From assembly GCA_023399355.1 (NCBI GenBank), contig JAEWQC010000049.1, positions 1 through 64,000 on the forward strand: a stretch of 64,000 nt of DNA, given 5' to 3'. This DNA comes from Bacillota bacterium. GTDB taxonomy: Bacteria; Bacillota; Clostridia; Acetivibrionales; DTU013. The position numbers and the translations under genes were made by a program. A model generated the notes under the pieces. It ran no database searches and was not told where the DNA came from. It worked only from the letters and a program-made list of their open reading frames with translations. Positions 8,254-17,792 of the stretch are shown here, piece after piece (positions within the stretch are counted from its first letter, which is position 1; each line of letters opens with the position of its first letter).

Positions 8254-9462
8254 TTGAAGATTGTTCATATTTCTCAATACTATGATGATAATGCTGGTTA
8301 TCAGGAGAATATTTTTCCATCATATCAAGCAAAGCTTGGATGTGATGTTACAGTCATCACATCGACGCTGAGAAGCGGATTTATATATAAAGACAGAGAA
8401 GTAGCAGCCGGGGAGTATACTGAGAATGGGTTTACCTTAAAGAGGATACCTGTGAATGGAGAATTAAAAAACAGATTTGTCATTTTTAATGACTTATTTA
8501 AGTATCTAAGTGAAGAAAAACCGGATTATATTTATCATTATTCCATTACAGCTCCTTCAATTAAAGATGTGGCAAAATATAAAAAAGAAAACCCTAATGT
8601 TTTTTTTGCGGTGGACAACCATGCGGACCTTAATAATTCCGGAAAGAATAAAGTATGGAAAGTAATATACTACAATTTTTTCTGGCGAATGTTTTTACAT
8701 AAGTATGATGCATATGTAAATGTTTATTTTGGAGCTTCACCAAACAGATGCCTTTTCATGGAAGAAGAATTAGGCGTGCCAAAAGATAAAATCAGACTTC
8801 TTCCAATTGGAAGCGATGAGGATAATGCAAAGGTTTCCATGTCGAAAGAAGATTTCTTTAAGAAGTTTAACTTAGACAAAGATAAATTTATAATAACCAA
8901 TGGTGGTAAAATTACTCCCGAGAAAGAAGTCTCAAAAATATTGGAGGCTTTTTCGAGAATTAGAAACGAGGATATAAATCTTGTTCTTTTTGGTAGAATA
9001 GCAGATCCTAAGGTAGAGCAACTGATAAAGAAAGATAACCGAATTAAATATATAGGCTGGCTAAACAGGCAGGATACACTTGCTATGCTTAGTTACAGTG
9101 ATATAGGTATTTGGAATAAGCTCCATACAACCTTGCTGGAAGATTCTGTAGCAGTTGGACTTCCACTAATATTGAGATATTATGGGAATACTTCTTATTT
9201 AATAAAAGATAGTGGATTATATTTATATGAAGGATCGGTAAGAGAGATACAGGACAAGCTGGCTTATGTTGTAAATAATAGGCAGGTGGTTCAGGAATTC
9301 ATGAATAATTCACATAAACTTCTTCAAATTTTGTCGTATAATAATATTGCAAAGGAAAGCATTGAATACATGGAAAGTATGACACCAAAGACCTCACATC
9401 AAATTTTTATGTCTCAGGATTGTACTGATTTTGCATATAAAGACTTGAGGTTTATAAAATAA
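8254..9462 (+). CDS. GT4 family glycosyltransferase
   Basis: A 402-residue GT-B protein beginning KIVHISQYYDDNAGYQEN, a typical first strand of family GT4. The C-terminal half has the nucleotide-binding element NGGKITPEKEVSKILEAF and a variant donor loop (DIGIWNKLHTTLLEDSVAVGLPLI), in which the usual EX7E is only partly kept. The most likely start is TTG 8254, nine bases after AAGGTGAGG; a GTG at 8239 is the alternative. Probable sugar transferase of the repeat unit. Confidence 0.8.
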   Translation: MKIVHISQYYDDNAGYQENIFPSYQAKLGCDVTVITSTLRSGFIYKDREVAAGEYTENGFTLKRIPVNGELKNRFVIFNDLFKYLSEEKPDYIYHYSITAPSIKDVAKYKKENPNVFFAVDNHADLNNSGKNKVWKVIYYNFFWRMFLHKYDAYVNVYFGASPNRCLFMEEELGVPKDKIRLLPIGSDEDNAKVSMSKEDFFKKFNLDKDKFIITNGGKITPEKEVSKILEAFSRIRNEDINLVLFGRIADPKVEQLIKKDNRIKYIGWLNRQDTLAMLSYSDIGIWNKLHTTLLEDSVAVGLPLILRYYGNTSYLIKDSGLYLYEGSVREIQDKLAYVVNNRQVVQEFMNNSHKLLQILSYNNIAKESIEYMESMTPKTSHQIFMSQDCTDFAYKDLRFIK

Positions 9463-9532
9463 ACGAATTAAGCTTTTAAAATAGTATTATCAGTTTTTTA
9501 GTACGTTATTATAGATTAGGGGGTTCCGAGAA

Positions 9533-10339
9533 GTGAAAAACATTTTAAAAAGTATTTTAAAGAGAATTTACTTCGCATTGGAGTTTATTGGGATAAACCC
9601 ATTGACTTGTTACTACAATTTACGGGGACTGCTTACATTTTATATTAGAGACTATACTATTCTTATGAAACAAATTAAGAATGCAAATAATGGGTTTTAT
9701 ATAAAGAATTTGAGTCCTATGGTTAGAGAAAAGTATGGAGCGAGCGGCTGTGCAGAAGGACATTATTTTCATCAGGATTTGTTGGTTGCAAGAAGGATCT
9801 TTAATAATAACCCTAATAAGCATTTAGATATAGGTTCAAGAATCGATGGATTTGTAGCGCATGTCGCTTCTTTTAGAACAATTGAAGTACTCGATATCAG
9901 ACCTTTGGAAAGTAAATCACCGGGCATTATCTTCAAACAAGCTGATTTAATGAATGACTGTTCTGAATTGTATGATAGCTATGAGTCTATTTCTTCATTA
10001 CATGCAGTTGAACACTTTGGATTAGGCAGATACGGTGATAATATCGATATTTATGGTAGCGAAAAAGGAATGGACAACTTGTATAAAATACTAAAAAGGA
10101 ATGGAAAATTCTACTTCTCTGTTCCAATTGGCCAGCAAAGGATTGAATTTAATGCACACAAGGTCTTTAGTGTGTCATACTTAATGGAATTGTTCAAAGA
10201 CAGATATATTATAGACTCCTTTTCGTTTGTGGATGATAAGGGTCACTTATTTGAAAATATTAAAATGACACAAGAGAATATTGCTAGCAATTTTGGTTGT
10301 AATTATGGATGCGGTATTTTTGAACTAACAAAACTTTAG
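9533..10339 (+). CDS. DUF268 family protein (methyltransferase-like)
   Basis: A 268-residue protein with GTG start at 9533. The central part has HLDIGSRIDGFVAH, EVLDIRP, ISSLHAVEHFGLGRYGD and GKFYFSVPIG, which together are the hallmark of DUF268 proteins found in polysaccharide clusters. The strand order resembles a degenerate Rossmann methyltransferase, with DIGSRIDG replacing the usual motif I glycine loop. Whether it binds SAM is unknown. It is the only gene here with a broad DUF assignment in glycan clusters. Confidence 0.75.
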   Translation: MKNILKSILKRIYFALEFIGINPLTCYYNLRGLLTFYIRDYTILMKQIKNANNGFYIKNLSPMVREKYGASGCAEGHYFHQDLLVARRIFNNNPNKHLDIGSRIDGFVAHVASFRTIEVLDIRPLESKSPGIIFKQADLMNDCSELYDSYESISSLHAVEHFGLGRYGDNIDIYGSEKGMDNLYKILKRNGKFYFSVPIGQQRIEFNAHKVFSVSYLMELFKDRYIIDSFSFVDDKGHLFENIKMTQENIASNFGCNYGCGIFELTKL

Positions 10340-10459
10340 TTTTACATTAAATTAATCCGATAATATTGTATAGGCTTTAATAAAAGTTTATTTGATGTAA
10401 TAATTATGGAAGAGTAAGGAAGGATAAGGCTTAAAATAACTGTAAGTGGAGATGGTATT

Positions 10460-11737
10460 ATGAAAATAGCCGTTATTGGTCTTGGATATGTTGGGATGCC
10501 TTTGGCAATTGCTTTTGCAGAAAAAACAGAAGTGCTGGGATTCGATGTAAATAGAGACAAGGTGGAAAAGTATAGACAAGGTATTGACGTGACTAACGAA
10601 GTAGGCACAGAGGCTCTAAAAAACACGACTTGCCAATTTTCCTTTGATGAAGATAGGCTGGATGAGGCGGATTTTTTTATTATTGCAGTGCCTACTCCGA
10701 TTGCTGTGGATAAAACTCCTGACCTTACGCCAGTAATTAAGGCAAGTGAAATTGTAGGCAGACACCTTAGAAAAGGTACTTATGTGGTATATGAATCTAC
10801 AGTGTATCCGGGTGTAACGGAAGAGATTTGCATGCCGATTCTTGAAAAGGAATCGGGATTGAAGGGCGGCATTGATTTTAAACTAGGATATTCTCCAGAG
10901 AGAATTAACCCTTCTGATAAAGTACACACCTTGAGAACTATAAAGAAAATTGTATCAGGTATGGATCAGGAATCGCTTGAGAAAATTTCCAGAGTATATG
11001 AAATGATTGTTGGAGCGGGAGTATACAGTGCAGGAAGCATTAAGGTTGCAGAAGCAGCGAAAGTAGTTGAAAATTCCCAGAGAGATATTAATATTGCTTT
11101 CATGAATGAGCTAGCTATGGTATTTGATAAAATGGGAATTGATACGACAGAAGTCTTAAATGCAATGAATACAAAGTGGAATGCATTAGGTTTTAGCCCG
11201 GGACTTGTTGGTGGACACTGCATTGGAGTGGATCCATATTACTTTATCTATAAGGCAGAACAGCTTGGGTATCATTCACAGATTATAATGTCAGGAAGAA
11301 AAGTTAATGATGATATGGGGAAATTTATCGGCGAGGCAATTGTTAAGAAACTCATTGAAGCAGATAAAAAAGTAAAGAATGCTAGAGTTGCGATACTTGG
11401 CATTACCTTTAAAGAAAACTGCCCGGATGTGAGAAATTCGAAGGTAATTGATATAATAGAATACTTAAAAGGGTATGGGGTAACAACAATAGTTGTTGAT
11501 CCCGTCGCCAATGAAGAAGAAGCATTATTGGAATATGACATTAAAGTAACAGATATGGAACACATTTATGATATCGATGCACTTGTTATCGCAGTTGCAC
11601 ATAAAAATTTTAGACAAATGGAAATGGCTAAATTAATAGAACCTTTTAGAGAGGGCCAAAAAGTCCTAATTGACGTAAAAAGCGTTATAGATAGAGAAGA
11701 AGCAATACGCGAAGGCTTTCTATATTGGAGACTGTAA
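10460..11737 (+). CDS. nucleotide-sugar 6-dehydrogenase (UDP-HexNAc dehydrogenase type)
   Basis: A 425-residue enzyme of the UDP-glucose/GDP-mannose dehydrogenase family. It has the N-terminal NAD-binding IAVIGLGYVGMPLA, the substrate helix SPERINPSDK, and the catalytic Cys in GGHCIGVDPYYF (about residue 255). The C-terminal domain has GITFKENCPDVRNSKV. The motif set matches TviB/WbpO-type enzymes, which oxidise UDP-GlcNAc or UDP-GalNAc to the uronic acid through a two-step NAD-dependent reaction. It overlaps the upstream end of the next frame and is probably cotranscribed with it. Substrate choice among HexNAc sugars is inferred. Confidence 0.9.
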   Translation: MKIAVIGLGYVGMPLAIAFAEKTEVLGFDVNRDKVEKYRQGIDVTNEVGTEALKNTTCQFSFDEDRLDEADFFIIAVPTPIAVDKTPDLTPVIKASEIVGRHLRKGTYVVYESTVYPGVTEEICMPILEKESGLKGGIDFKLGYSPERINPSDKVHTLRTIKKIVSGMDQESLEKISRVYEMIVGAGVYSAGSIKVAEAAKVVENSQRDINIAFMNELAMVFDKMGIDTTEVLNAMNTKWNALGFSPGLVGGHCIGVDPYYFIYKAEQLGYHSQIIMSGRKVNDDMGKFIGEAIVKKLIEADKKVKNARVAILGITFKENCPDVRNSKVIDIIEYLKGYGVTTIVVDPVANEEEALLEYDIKVTDMEHIYDIDALVIAVAHKNFRQMEMAKLIEPFREGQKVLIDVKSVIDREEAIREGFLYWRL

Positions 11738-11775
11738 TAAACAGGCGTATCATTAAATTGAGGAGTTTTCATAGG

Positions 11776-12984
11776 GTGAATAATAAAAAGCTTTACATCA
11801 TAAACCAGCATTATTACCCTGAGCTTGCTTCTACAGCGCAGGTATTTCAAGAGATTGCAGAGTATTTCGTGACAGTTGGATATGATGTGACCGTGATTGC
11901 AGGGATCCCTTTTTACCATGATAATATCTCTGCTGAGCATTACAAACTTAACGGGCTCAATGGCGTAAAGATTAAAAGACTGTGGAATACAGTTTTTAAT
12001 AAGAGTTCGTTTATGGGAAAAGGTTTAAATCTTCTGACGTTTCAGGTGAGCTTACTATTTTACACTTTATTCCGTATAAAAAAATATTCTATAGTTATGG
12101 CCGGAACGAATCCCCCACTGGCGGTGGTTTCGGCTGCACTTGCCAAGATATTCAAGCGATTTAAGCTTGTTTCCGTTGTTCAGGATTTATATCCGGACAT
12201 CCTTATCAGCAGTGGTTACGCAAATGAAGACGCATTACCCTACAAGCTGTTGTCCAAAGTAATGAAAAGATCGTTCCGCCGCTGTGATTCTGTTGTGACG
12301 ATTAGTCATGATATGGGAATGCATATTTCAAGGACATACGAAATTGATCATGTAGATATTATCAACAATATGGTCATTGGGGAGATATTTCCAATGCGCA
12401 ATAATGAATTAAAGGCAAGAGAAGGTCTTAGTGATAAGCTTGTCGTGATGTATTCCGGTAATTTTGGTGTTGCACATGAGTATGAGACATTATTTAACAC
12501 TGTTATGTTATTAAAAAACAATGTGGATATTGTATTCAGAATTGTAGGTGGCGGAATAAATTATAACCTTTTCAAGGAAGCTTGTGCCAGTGAGAATTTT
12601 TCAAACATCACATTTCTCCCATATGTAGATAAAGAAGAATTAAATGAAAATTTGAATCTGGCGGATATCCATATCATCATCTTTAATGATAATTTCAAAA
12701 ATGTATTAATGCCCAGTAAGTATTATGGTATACTGGCAAGTGGAAAGCCCTTTATTATTATTGCGGATGGAGAAAATGACATCTCCAGAGATATCGGCAG
12801 TGATCACATGGGATTTGTTATCCGCAGAGGGGATTCAACCGGGTTATTAAGGATATTATTGGATATTGCTGAGAATAAGGATAAATTGCTTGAAATGAGC
12901 GAAAAGGCTATTAGATTGTACAATGAAAAATACTCCAGAGATCTGGTTTTTGAGAAATACAGACAATTGCTGAAGGAGTTATAG
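11776..12984 (+). CDS. GT4 family glycosyltransferase, WbuB-like
   Basis: A 402-residue GT-B enzyme starting at GTG 11776, ten bases after AGGAG; a longer frame reaches back to 11725 and would overlap the dehydrogenase gene. The N-terminus LYIINQHYYPELASTAQVFQE is characteristic of WbuB/WcaI-type transferases. A central KLVSVVQDLYPD and a C-terminal VMYSGNFGVAHEYETL complete the fold. WbuB enzymes usually add the second sugar, often a FucNAc or related residue, onto the lipid-linked first sugar. That role fits its position next to the priming transferase. Confidence 0.85.
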   Translation: MNNKKLYIINQHYYPELASTAQVFQEIAEYFVTVGYDVTVIAGIPFYHDNISAEHYKLNGLNGVKIKRLWNTVFNKSSFMGKGLNLLTFQVSLLFYTLFRIKKYSIVMAGTNPPLAVVSAALAKIFKRFKLVSVVQDLYPDILISSGYANEDALPYKLLSKVMKRSFRRCDSVVTISHDMGMHISRTYEIDHVDIINNMVIGEIFPMRNNELKAREGLSDKLVVMYSGNFGVAHEYETLFNTVMLLKNNVDIVFRIVGGGINYNLFKEACASENFSNITFLPYVDKEELNENLNLADIHIIIFNDNFKNVLMPSKYYGILASGKPFIIIADGENDISRDIGSDHMGFVIRRGDSTGLLRILLDIAENKDKLLEMSEKAIRLYNEKYSRDLVFEKYRQLLKEL

Positions 12985-12987
12985 GCT

Positions 12988-13992
12988 ATGTCTGAAAAAA
13001 TTATAAGCGTTTTAATAACCGGAATTAACGGATTTATTGGTAAAAATCTGGCACAGGCTCTGATTGCCGAAGGAATGGAGCTCATTGGCATATCAACAGA
13101 GGACACCTGTATGCTTCCTGCAGTTAAGCATTATGAAAAAGCAGACATTTCTGATTTCGATAGGATGAATGCAATTTTCTTAAAATACAGGCCGGACTTT
13201 GTCATCCATCTCGCGGCAATTGTCCATAAGAAATCTTTAACCGCCGATTATGACTCTTTTTATAAGATTAACTTTCTCTCCAGTGAGAGAATTTTTAATC
13301 TTTGCAAGCAGTATGAAGTAAAAAAAATATTATTCTCAAGCACAGTAGAAGTATACGACATGAAAACAGGTGAAGTAATTAATGAAACCTCCAGGGTGAA
13401 ACCTTCCAGTGATTACGGAAAAACCAAACTGATGGCAGAGGAGTCATTAATCAGTCTGTCTGAAGCTTCCAATCTGAATTATGCAATTATGCGGCTTGCA
13501 CCTGCTTATGGAACAGACTTTTCACTTAACATCGACAGGCGAATTTATCTTATCCGGAAAAAACTCTTGTATTACTTTGGAAATGGAAGCTATTTTTTCA
13601 ATATGTGCTCTATCAATAATATTATTGATTTTATAAAAGCATTTATAGCAGGAAATCATTCCAGTGGCATTTACAACCTATCTGATTCAAAAAATATTCA
13701 AGTAAAAGATCTTGTTGCCATGGAAAAGAGAAATGCAGCTGCGAAAGGGAACAGCATTCTGCCAGTTTCAATAAGGCTGCCATACTATCTGACATACTTT
13801 GCTATTGCAATCATAGAAGAAATCCTTAGAATTATAAGGAGGAAAAGTGTGTTTTCTGTTTATAATTTCAGGAAAATATTTAAATGTATTATTTTTGATA
13901 ATACATTGGCTTCCAATATGGCAGGCGGCCTTCGCTGGGATGTAATATCAACGTTGTATGAAGGGAGGTGGGAACATGAAAAGAGTATTTGA
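12988..13992 (+). CDS. NAD-dependent sugar epimerase/reductase (extended SDR)
   Basis: A 334-residue extended short-chain dehydrogenase. The NAD loop is ITGINGFIGKNL, the Ser of the catalytic triad is in LFSSTVEVY, and the YxxxK is SSDYGKTK (about residue 141). Start ATG follows the previous stop by three bases. Its 3' end overlaps the start of the priming transferase gene. Together with the WbpM-type dehydratase two genes on, it resembles the reductase of UDP-QuiNAc/FucNAc pathways (WbpK, WreQ). UDP-sugar 4-epimerase activity is the alternative. Confidence 0.8.
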   Translation: MSEKIISVLITGINGFIGKNLAQALIAEGMELIGISTEDTCMLPAVKHYEKADISDFDRMNAIFLKYRPDFVIHLAAIVHKKSLTADYDSFYKINFLSSERIFNLCKQYEVKKILFSSTVEVYDMKTGEVINETSRVKPSSDYGKTKLMAEESLISLSEASNLNYAIMRLAPAYGTDFSLNIDRRIYLIRKKLLYYFGNGSYFFNMCSINNIIDFIKAFIAGNHSSGIYNLSDSKNIQVKDLVAMEKRNAAAKGNSILPVSIRLPYYLTYFAIAIIEEILRIIRRKSVFSVYNFRKIFKCIIFDNTLASNMAGGLRWDVISTLYEGRWEHEKSI

Positions 13993-14575
13993 TCTGCTTA
14001 TTGCAGGACTGATGCTGGTTGTGATAATACCAGTATTTCTAATAACAGGCATGGTTATTAAGTTTACATCAAAGGGGCCGGTTCTGTTCAAGCAGAGAAG
14101 AGTCGGACTTTGCAGGAACGAGTTTTATATTTTGAAATTCCGCACGATGTATATGGATACGCCTTCAAATGTGCCAACCCATCTCCTTGAGAATCCGGAC
14201 AGGTTTATAACTCCTGTGGGTAAAGTTTTAAGGAAGACGAGCCTGGATGAATTGCCACAGATTTTTAATATCCTTAAAGGCGATATGAGCCTGGTCGGCC
14301 CACGGCCGGCATTGTATAACCAGGATGACTTGATTATGCTGAGGGAGCGGTATGGGGTGCATAAGATGAGACCAGGACTGACAGGATGGGCACAGGTGAA
14401 TGGCAGGGATGAACTGGAAATACCCGTGAAAGTGGAGTATGATAGATATTATGTGGAAAACTGGTCTGTATGGTTGGATATTAAGATAATGTTCCTTACC
14501 GCACTAAACGTTGTAAGGCGAAAGGGAGTTGTCGAAGGGCGCCGGGAAATTGAACAAAAGGGGCAGATGGATTAG
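13976..14575 (+). CDS. undecaprenyl-phosphate sugar-phosphate transferase (small PglC/WcaJ-C type)
   Basis: A 199-residue monotopic phosphoglycosyltransferase. One N-terminal membrane segment (LLIAGLMLVVIIPVFLITGMVI) is followed by the catalytic core FKQRRVG, FRTMYMDT, the DE dyad in KTSLDELPQ, GDMSLVGPRPA and RPGLTGWAQVNGRD. It lacks the extra TM region of WbaP/WcaJ, so it is the short form. ATG 13976 follows AAGGGAGGTG. It transfers a sugar-1-phosphate to undecaprenyl phosphate and so starts the repeat unit at the cytoplasmic face. Confidence 0.93.
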   Translation: MKRVFDLLIAGLMLVVIIPVFLITGMVIKFTSKGPVLFKQRRVGLCRNEFYILKFRTMYMDTPSNVPTHLLENPDRFITPVGKVLRKTSLDELPQIFNILKGDMSLVGPRPALYNQDDLIMLRERYGVHKMRPGLTGWAQVNGRDELEIPVKVEYDRYYVENWSVWLDIKIMFLTALNVVRRKGVVEGRREIEQKGQMD

Positions 14576-14593
14576 AAAGCAGGTTGAGGTCGG

Positions 14594-16438
14594 ATGAAAC
14601 GAAAACTCAGAGCAAGTATATTAATAATACCGGACATCATATTAATCAACATATCGTTGTTAACTGCGTATTTATTGCGCTTTGATGTTAGCTGGTACAG
14701 TATCCCTCAAAACTTCAAAGATAATATATTTCATCTTGCATTGATTTCTACGGTGGTAAAACTGATTTGCTTTCTTGCTTTCAGACTCTATGATTCTCTG
14801 TGGAAATATGCGGGAGCTTATGAACTCACCAGCATTTCGCTTGCTGCTTCAATAGGCAATATTATCATGCTTGGTTACGTTTTTCTTATGCAGGTGAGTG
14901 TGCCAAGGAGTATTTTTGTTATTGCACTATTTATTGATATAATTCTGATTGGAGGTATCAGGTTGTGTTACCGGGTATTCCGCAGAATTATCAAGGGGGA
15001 AATCATAAGATTCAAAGATCAGAAGCGGGTGCTGATAATCGGAGGCGGTGATGCAGGAGCCATTATTATAAAGGAATTGCTCTCGCACGGTGAATTAAAG
15101 AGTAAGCCTGTTGCCATCATAGATGACGATCAGATGAAATACGGCAGGAAAATCAACGGGGTTCCGATCATCGGCGGCAGAAATATGATCTCTGAGACTG
15201 TGACCAAGAGAAGAATCGATGAAATTATATTTGCAATACCGTCAGCAAAGCGGAAGGATATAAGTGAAATATTCAATATCTGCTCGGAAACAGATTGTAA
15301 GGTAAAGATTCTACCTTCGGTTTCCCAGTTGATTGACGAATCTGTTGTAATGCAGAAGGTAAGGGATGTTGACATCGAGGACCTTCTGGGGCGTGAATCG
15401 GTAAAACTGGATATTGAGGAAATTTCCACTTACTTGAAAGGGCAGACTGTACTCGTTACGGGAGCAGGTGGCTCAATCGGCTCGGAACTTTGCAGACAAA
15501 TTGCTTCTTTCAATCCGGGAAAGCTTTTGTTATTGGATAATTATGAGAATAATCTTTACGATATTCAGAATGAATTGCTTTATGCTTATCCGGAATTGAA
15601 CCTGGTATCGATTATAGCCAATATCAGGGAGAAGGCCAGACTTGAGAATGTTTTCGAACAGTATATGCCGGAAGTCATTTTTCATGCTGCCGCACACAAA
15701 CACGTGCCACTTATGGAGTCAAATCCTGTGGAGGCAATTAAGAATAATGTATTCGGTACTCTTAATGCAGCGGAATGTGCCGACAAGTACAAGGCGAAAA
15801 AATTTGTCCTGATTTCTACAGACAAAGCTGTAAATCCAACCAATATCATGGGCGCGACCAAAAGAATCGCCGAACTGATCATTCAGGCTATAGGCAGACA
15901 TAGCAAGACAGAGTTTGCAGCAGTGAGATTCGGGAACGTATTGGGTAGTAATGGCAGTGTCATACCATTGTTCAAGAAACAGATAGAGCAGGGAGGGCCT
16001 GTCACAGTTACGCATCCGGAGATTATCAGGTATTTCATGACGATTCCCGAGGCGGCGCAACTTGTGATACAGGCAGGCGCAATGGCGAAGAACGGCGACA
16101 TTTTTGTTTTAGATATGGGCCAGCCGGTCAAAATATACGATCTTGCAAGGAAACTAATCAAGCTCTCAGGATTCGATCCGGATGAAGAGATTAAGATAGA
16201 GTTTACGGGACTGAGACCGGGAGAAAAATTATATGAAGAGTTATTAATGGCCGAAGAGGATTTGAAGGCTACAAGAAATGATAAAATTTTTATTGCGCAT
16301 CCGATTTCTACTGATTTAGCTGTTTTAAGAAGGGAACTTGAGATACTGAGGGAAATTACTTTATCAAATACTGATAACGTTTCGGAATATATAAAATCTA
16401 TTGTACCTACCTATAAAAAGGCAGAAAATGGCGGCTGA
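14594..16438 (+). CDS. membrane nucleotide-sugar 4,6-dehydratase (WbpM/PglF/CapD family)
   Basis: A 614-residue protein. Four N-terminal TM helices (about residues 8-130) are followed by a first Rossmann domain with LIIGGGDAGA and a second catalytic SDR domain with VTGAGGSIGSELCRQ. The active-site segment is STDKAVNPTNIMGATKR. Met replaces the usual SDR Tyr, as in WbpM/PglF enzymes. These convert UDP-GlcNAc to UDP-4-keto-6-deoxy sugar. The gene closes the cluster and its stop lies inside the terminator at 16431. With the SDR and small transferase upstream it forms a likely priming-sugar module. Confidence 0.92.
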   Translation: MKRKLRASILIIPDIILINISLLTAYLLRFDVSWYSIPQNFKDNIFHLALISTVVKLICFLAFRLYDSLWKYAGAYELTSISLAASIGNIIMLGYVFLMQVSVPRSIFVIALFIDIILIGGIRLCYRVFRRIIKGEIIRFKDQKRVLIIGGGDAGAIIIKELLSHGELKSKPVAIIDDDQMKYGRKINGVPIIGGRNMISETVTKRRIDEIIFAIPSAKRKDISEIFNICSETDCKVKILPSVSQLIDESVVMQKVRDVDIEDLLGRESVKLDIEEISTYLKGQTVLVTGAGGSIGSELCRQIASFNPGKLLLLDNYENNLYDIQNELLYAYPELNLVSIIANIREKARLENVFEQYMPEVIFHAAAHKHVPLMESNPVEAIKNNVFGTLNAAECADKYKAKKFVLISTDKAVNPTNIMGATKRIAELIIQAIGRHSKTEFAAVRFGNVLGSNGSVIPLFKKQIEQGGPVTVTHPEIIRYFMTIPEAAQLVIQAGAMAKNGDIFVLDMGQPVKIYDLARKLIKLSGFDPDEEIKIEFTGLRPGEKLYEELLMAEEDLKATRNDKIFIAHPISTDLAVLRRELEILREITLSNTDNVSEYIKSIVPTYKKAENGG

Positions 16439-16457
16439 GTAAACCTCGGCCGCTTTT
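16431..16457 (+). terminator. cluster-end intrinsic terminator overlapping the stop codon
   Basis: The stem GCGGCTGAG (16431-16439) pairs with CTCGGCCGC (16445-16453) through one G-T wobble and a 5-base loop, followed by T4. The TGA stop of the dehydratase gene lies within the left arm. Confidence 0.75.
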
Positions 16458-16627
16458 GTGAAATAAAAAACCATCTGTAAATGTTACACAAAAATCCGCC
16501 CTTATTCCATAATAAAACTACCTGCCCAAATGCAGACTTTTTATTATATAATAAGTATATTAATTTATGTAATCAAGTGATTTAAGTATTATCCCCATAA
16601 ACTGTCCTATTTGGAAGGAGGATCAGA

Positions 16628-17782
16628 GTGAAACGATTGATTGTCATATTAATTGCAGTAATGACAATGTTATTGTCTACTCAAGTACAGGCGGAAACAG
16701 AAGGTCCGTTGACATATGAAAGGGCTGTATCCCTTTTAAACCTGAATAGCGGTACTCTGGCAAAACTCAAGAAAGCAGAAGTAGATAGTTACGAGCAATA
16801 TCAGAGTAATGTGCAAGTATCCCAAAATACGGATGTCAACGGTTTTACTGTTACAGTCGACAGTAAAGAGACATACATTACATATGATGCCGAAACAAGA
16901 TCGGCTATGGCCAAGATGAAAGAGTTTGGCCCGGAGCAATTTAAATTTTATTGGGAGTCTTCAAGGGATAACCGGAAGATTACAGAAAATACCCTCGAAA
17001 CTTCGCTTAGAGGCATATTTCTTGGACTATATACTGCTCAAAACAATCTTCAATTAAAGCAAAAACAGCTATCACTTTCAACGATACTCAGCGAGCAAAG
17101 TGCACTTAAACTTAAGGCTGGAATAATTTCGGGTATTGATTTGGAAGAATCTGATTATAACTTATTGAAAGCACAAAAAGACGTAGATGCTGCCAGTCGT
17201 AACTATGATAATGCAGTCAGAAGCTTCAACCAGTTTGTTAGCCTGCCCTTAAAGACAGGATATCCAGAGATCCAATCCGAGAAAGAGCCGGTACGATCTG
17301 GACTGCAGCCTGTTGAGACCTATATCAGCACGGCATTGGCTCACCGCTTCGATATTTTAAACATACAGAGACAGCTTGCCTTGAAGCAACTAGATAAAAA
17401 GCTGACAGAAGCGAGTTACGCTTATAAGACCAACTCTACCGAGCGTGATAATTATGATCGTTTGCTTAATGATATTGATCAGCTTAATCTGGATTTGGAG
17501 GGAATGAAGCTGATAATCATAGACGAGATTAAAAATGCATATGTGGATGTGATTAGTTCAGATAAGAGTCTGGACAGCATGTATAATACAGTTAAGCTTC
17601 AACGCGGTAATTACGAGAAGATGCAGGCAAGGTACAAGTCAGGGATGGCTTCCAAGAATTTACTTATGCAAACCGAGTTAGGATTACTGCAGATAGAAAA
17701 TAGCTATAAGGCTATGTTATTCGACTATAAAACAAAGATCATGCGTTTCAATCATGCGACCGATATCGGTCCCGGATATTAA
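16628..17782 (+). CDS. TolC-family (outer-membrane-efflux-like) secreted protein
   Basis: A 384-residue protein starting at GTG 16628 behind GGAAGGAGGA. It has a signal peptide (cleavage likely after QVQA) and long coiled-coil helices in two homologous halves. The KLKAGIISGIDLEESDYNLLKAQKDVDAA segment and the later RYKSGMASKNLLMQTELGLLQ are the repeated helix pairs of TolC-like proteins. The middle is shortened and lacks obvious beta-barrel strands. In a Gram-positive cell it cannot be a classical outer-membrane channel, so it probably acts at the cell surface. It is followed by a paralogue ten bases on and lies just after a glycan cluster. Confidence 0.75.
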   Translation: MKRLIVILIAVMTMLLSTQVQAETEGPLTYERAVSLLNLNSGTLAKLKKAEVDSYEQYQSNVQVSQNTDVNGFTVTVDSKETYITYDAETRSAMAKMKEFGPEQFKFYWESSRDNRKITENTLETSLRGIFLGLYTAQNNLQLKQKQLSLSTILSEQSALKLKAGIISGIDLEESDYNLLKAQKDVDAASRNYDNAVRSFNQFVSLPLKTGYPEIQSEKEPVRSGLQPVETYISTALAHRFDILNIQRQLALKQLDKKLTEASYAYKTNSTERDNYDRLLNDIDQLNLDLEGMKLIIIDEIKNAYVDVISSDKSLDSMYNTVKLQRGNYEKMQARYKSGMASKNLLMQTELGLLQIENSYKAMLFDYKTKIMRFNHATDIGPGY

Positions 17783-17792
17783 GGAGTGCTTT

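Noticed and set aside
16476..16488. WalR box upstream of the TolC-like genes
   Set aside because: TGTAAATGTTACA is an inverted repeat with no spacer of five; it does not fit the direct-repeat WalR consensus.
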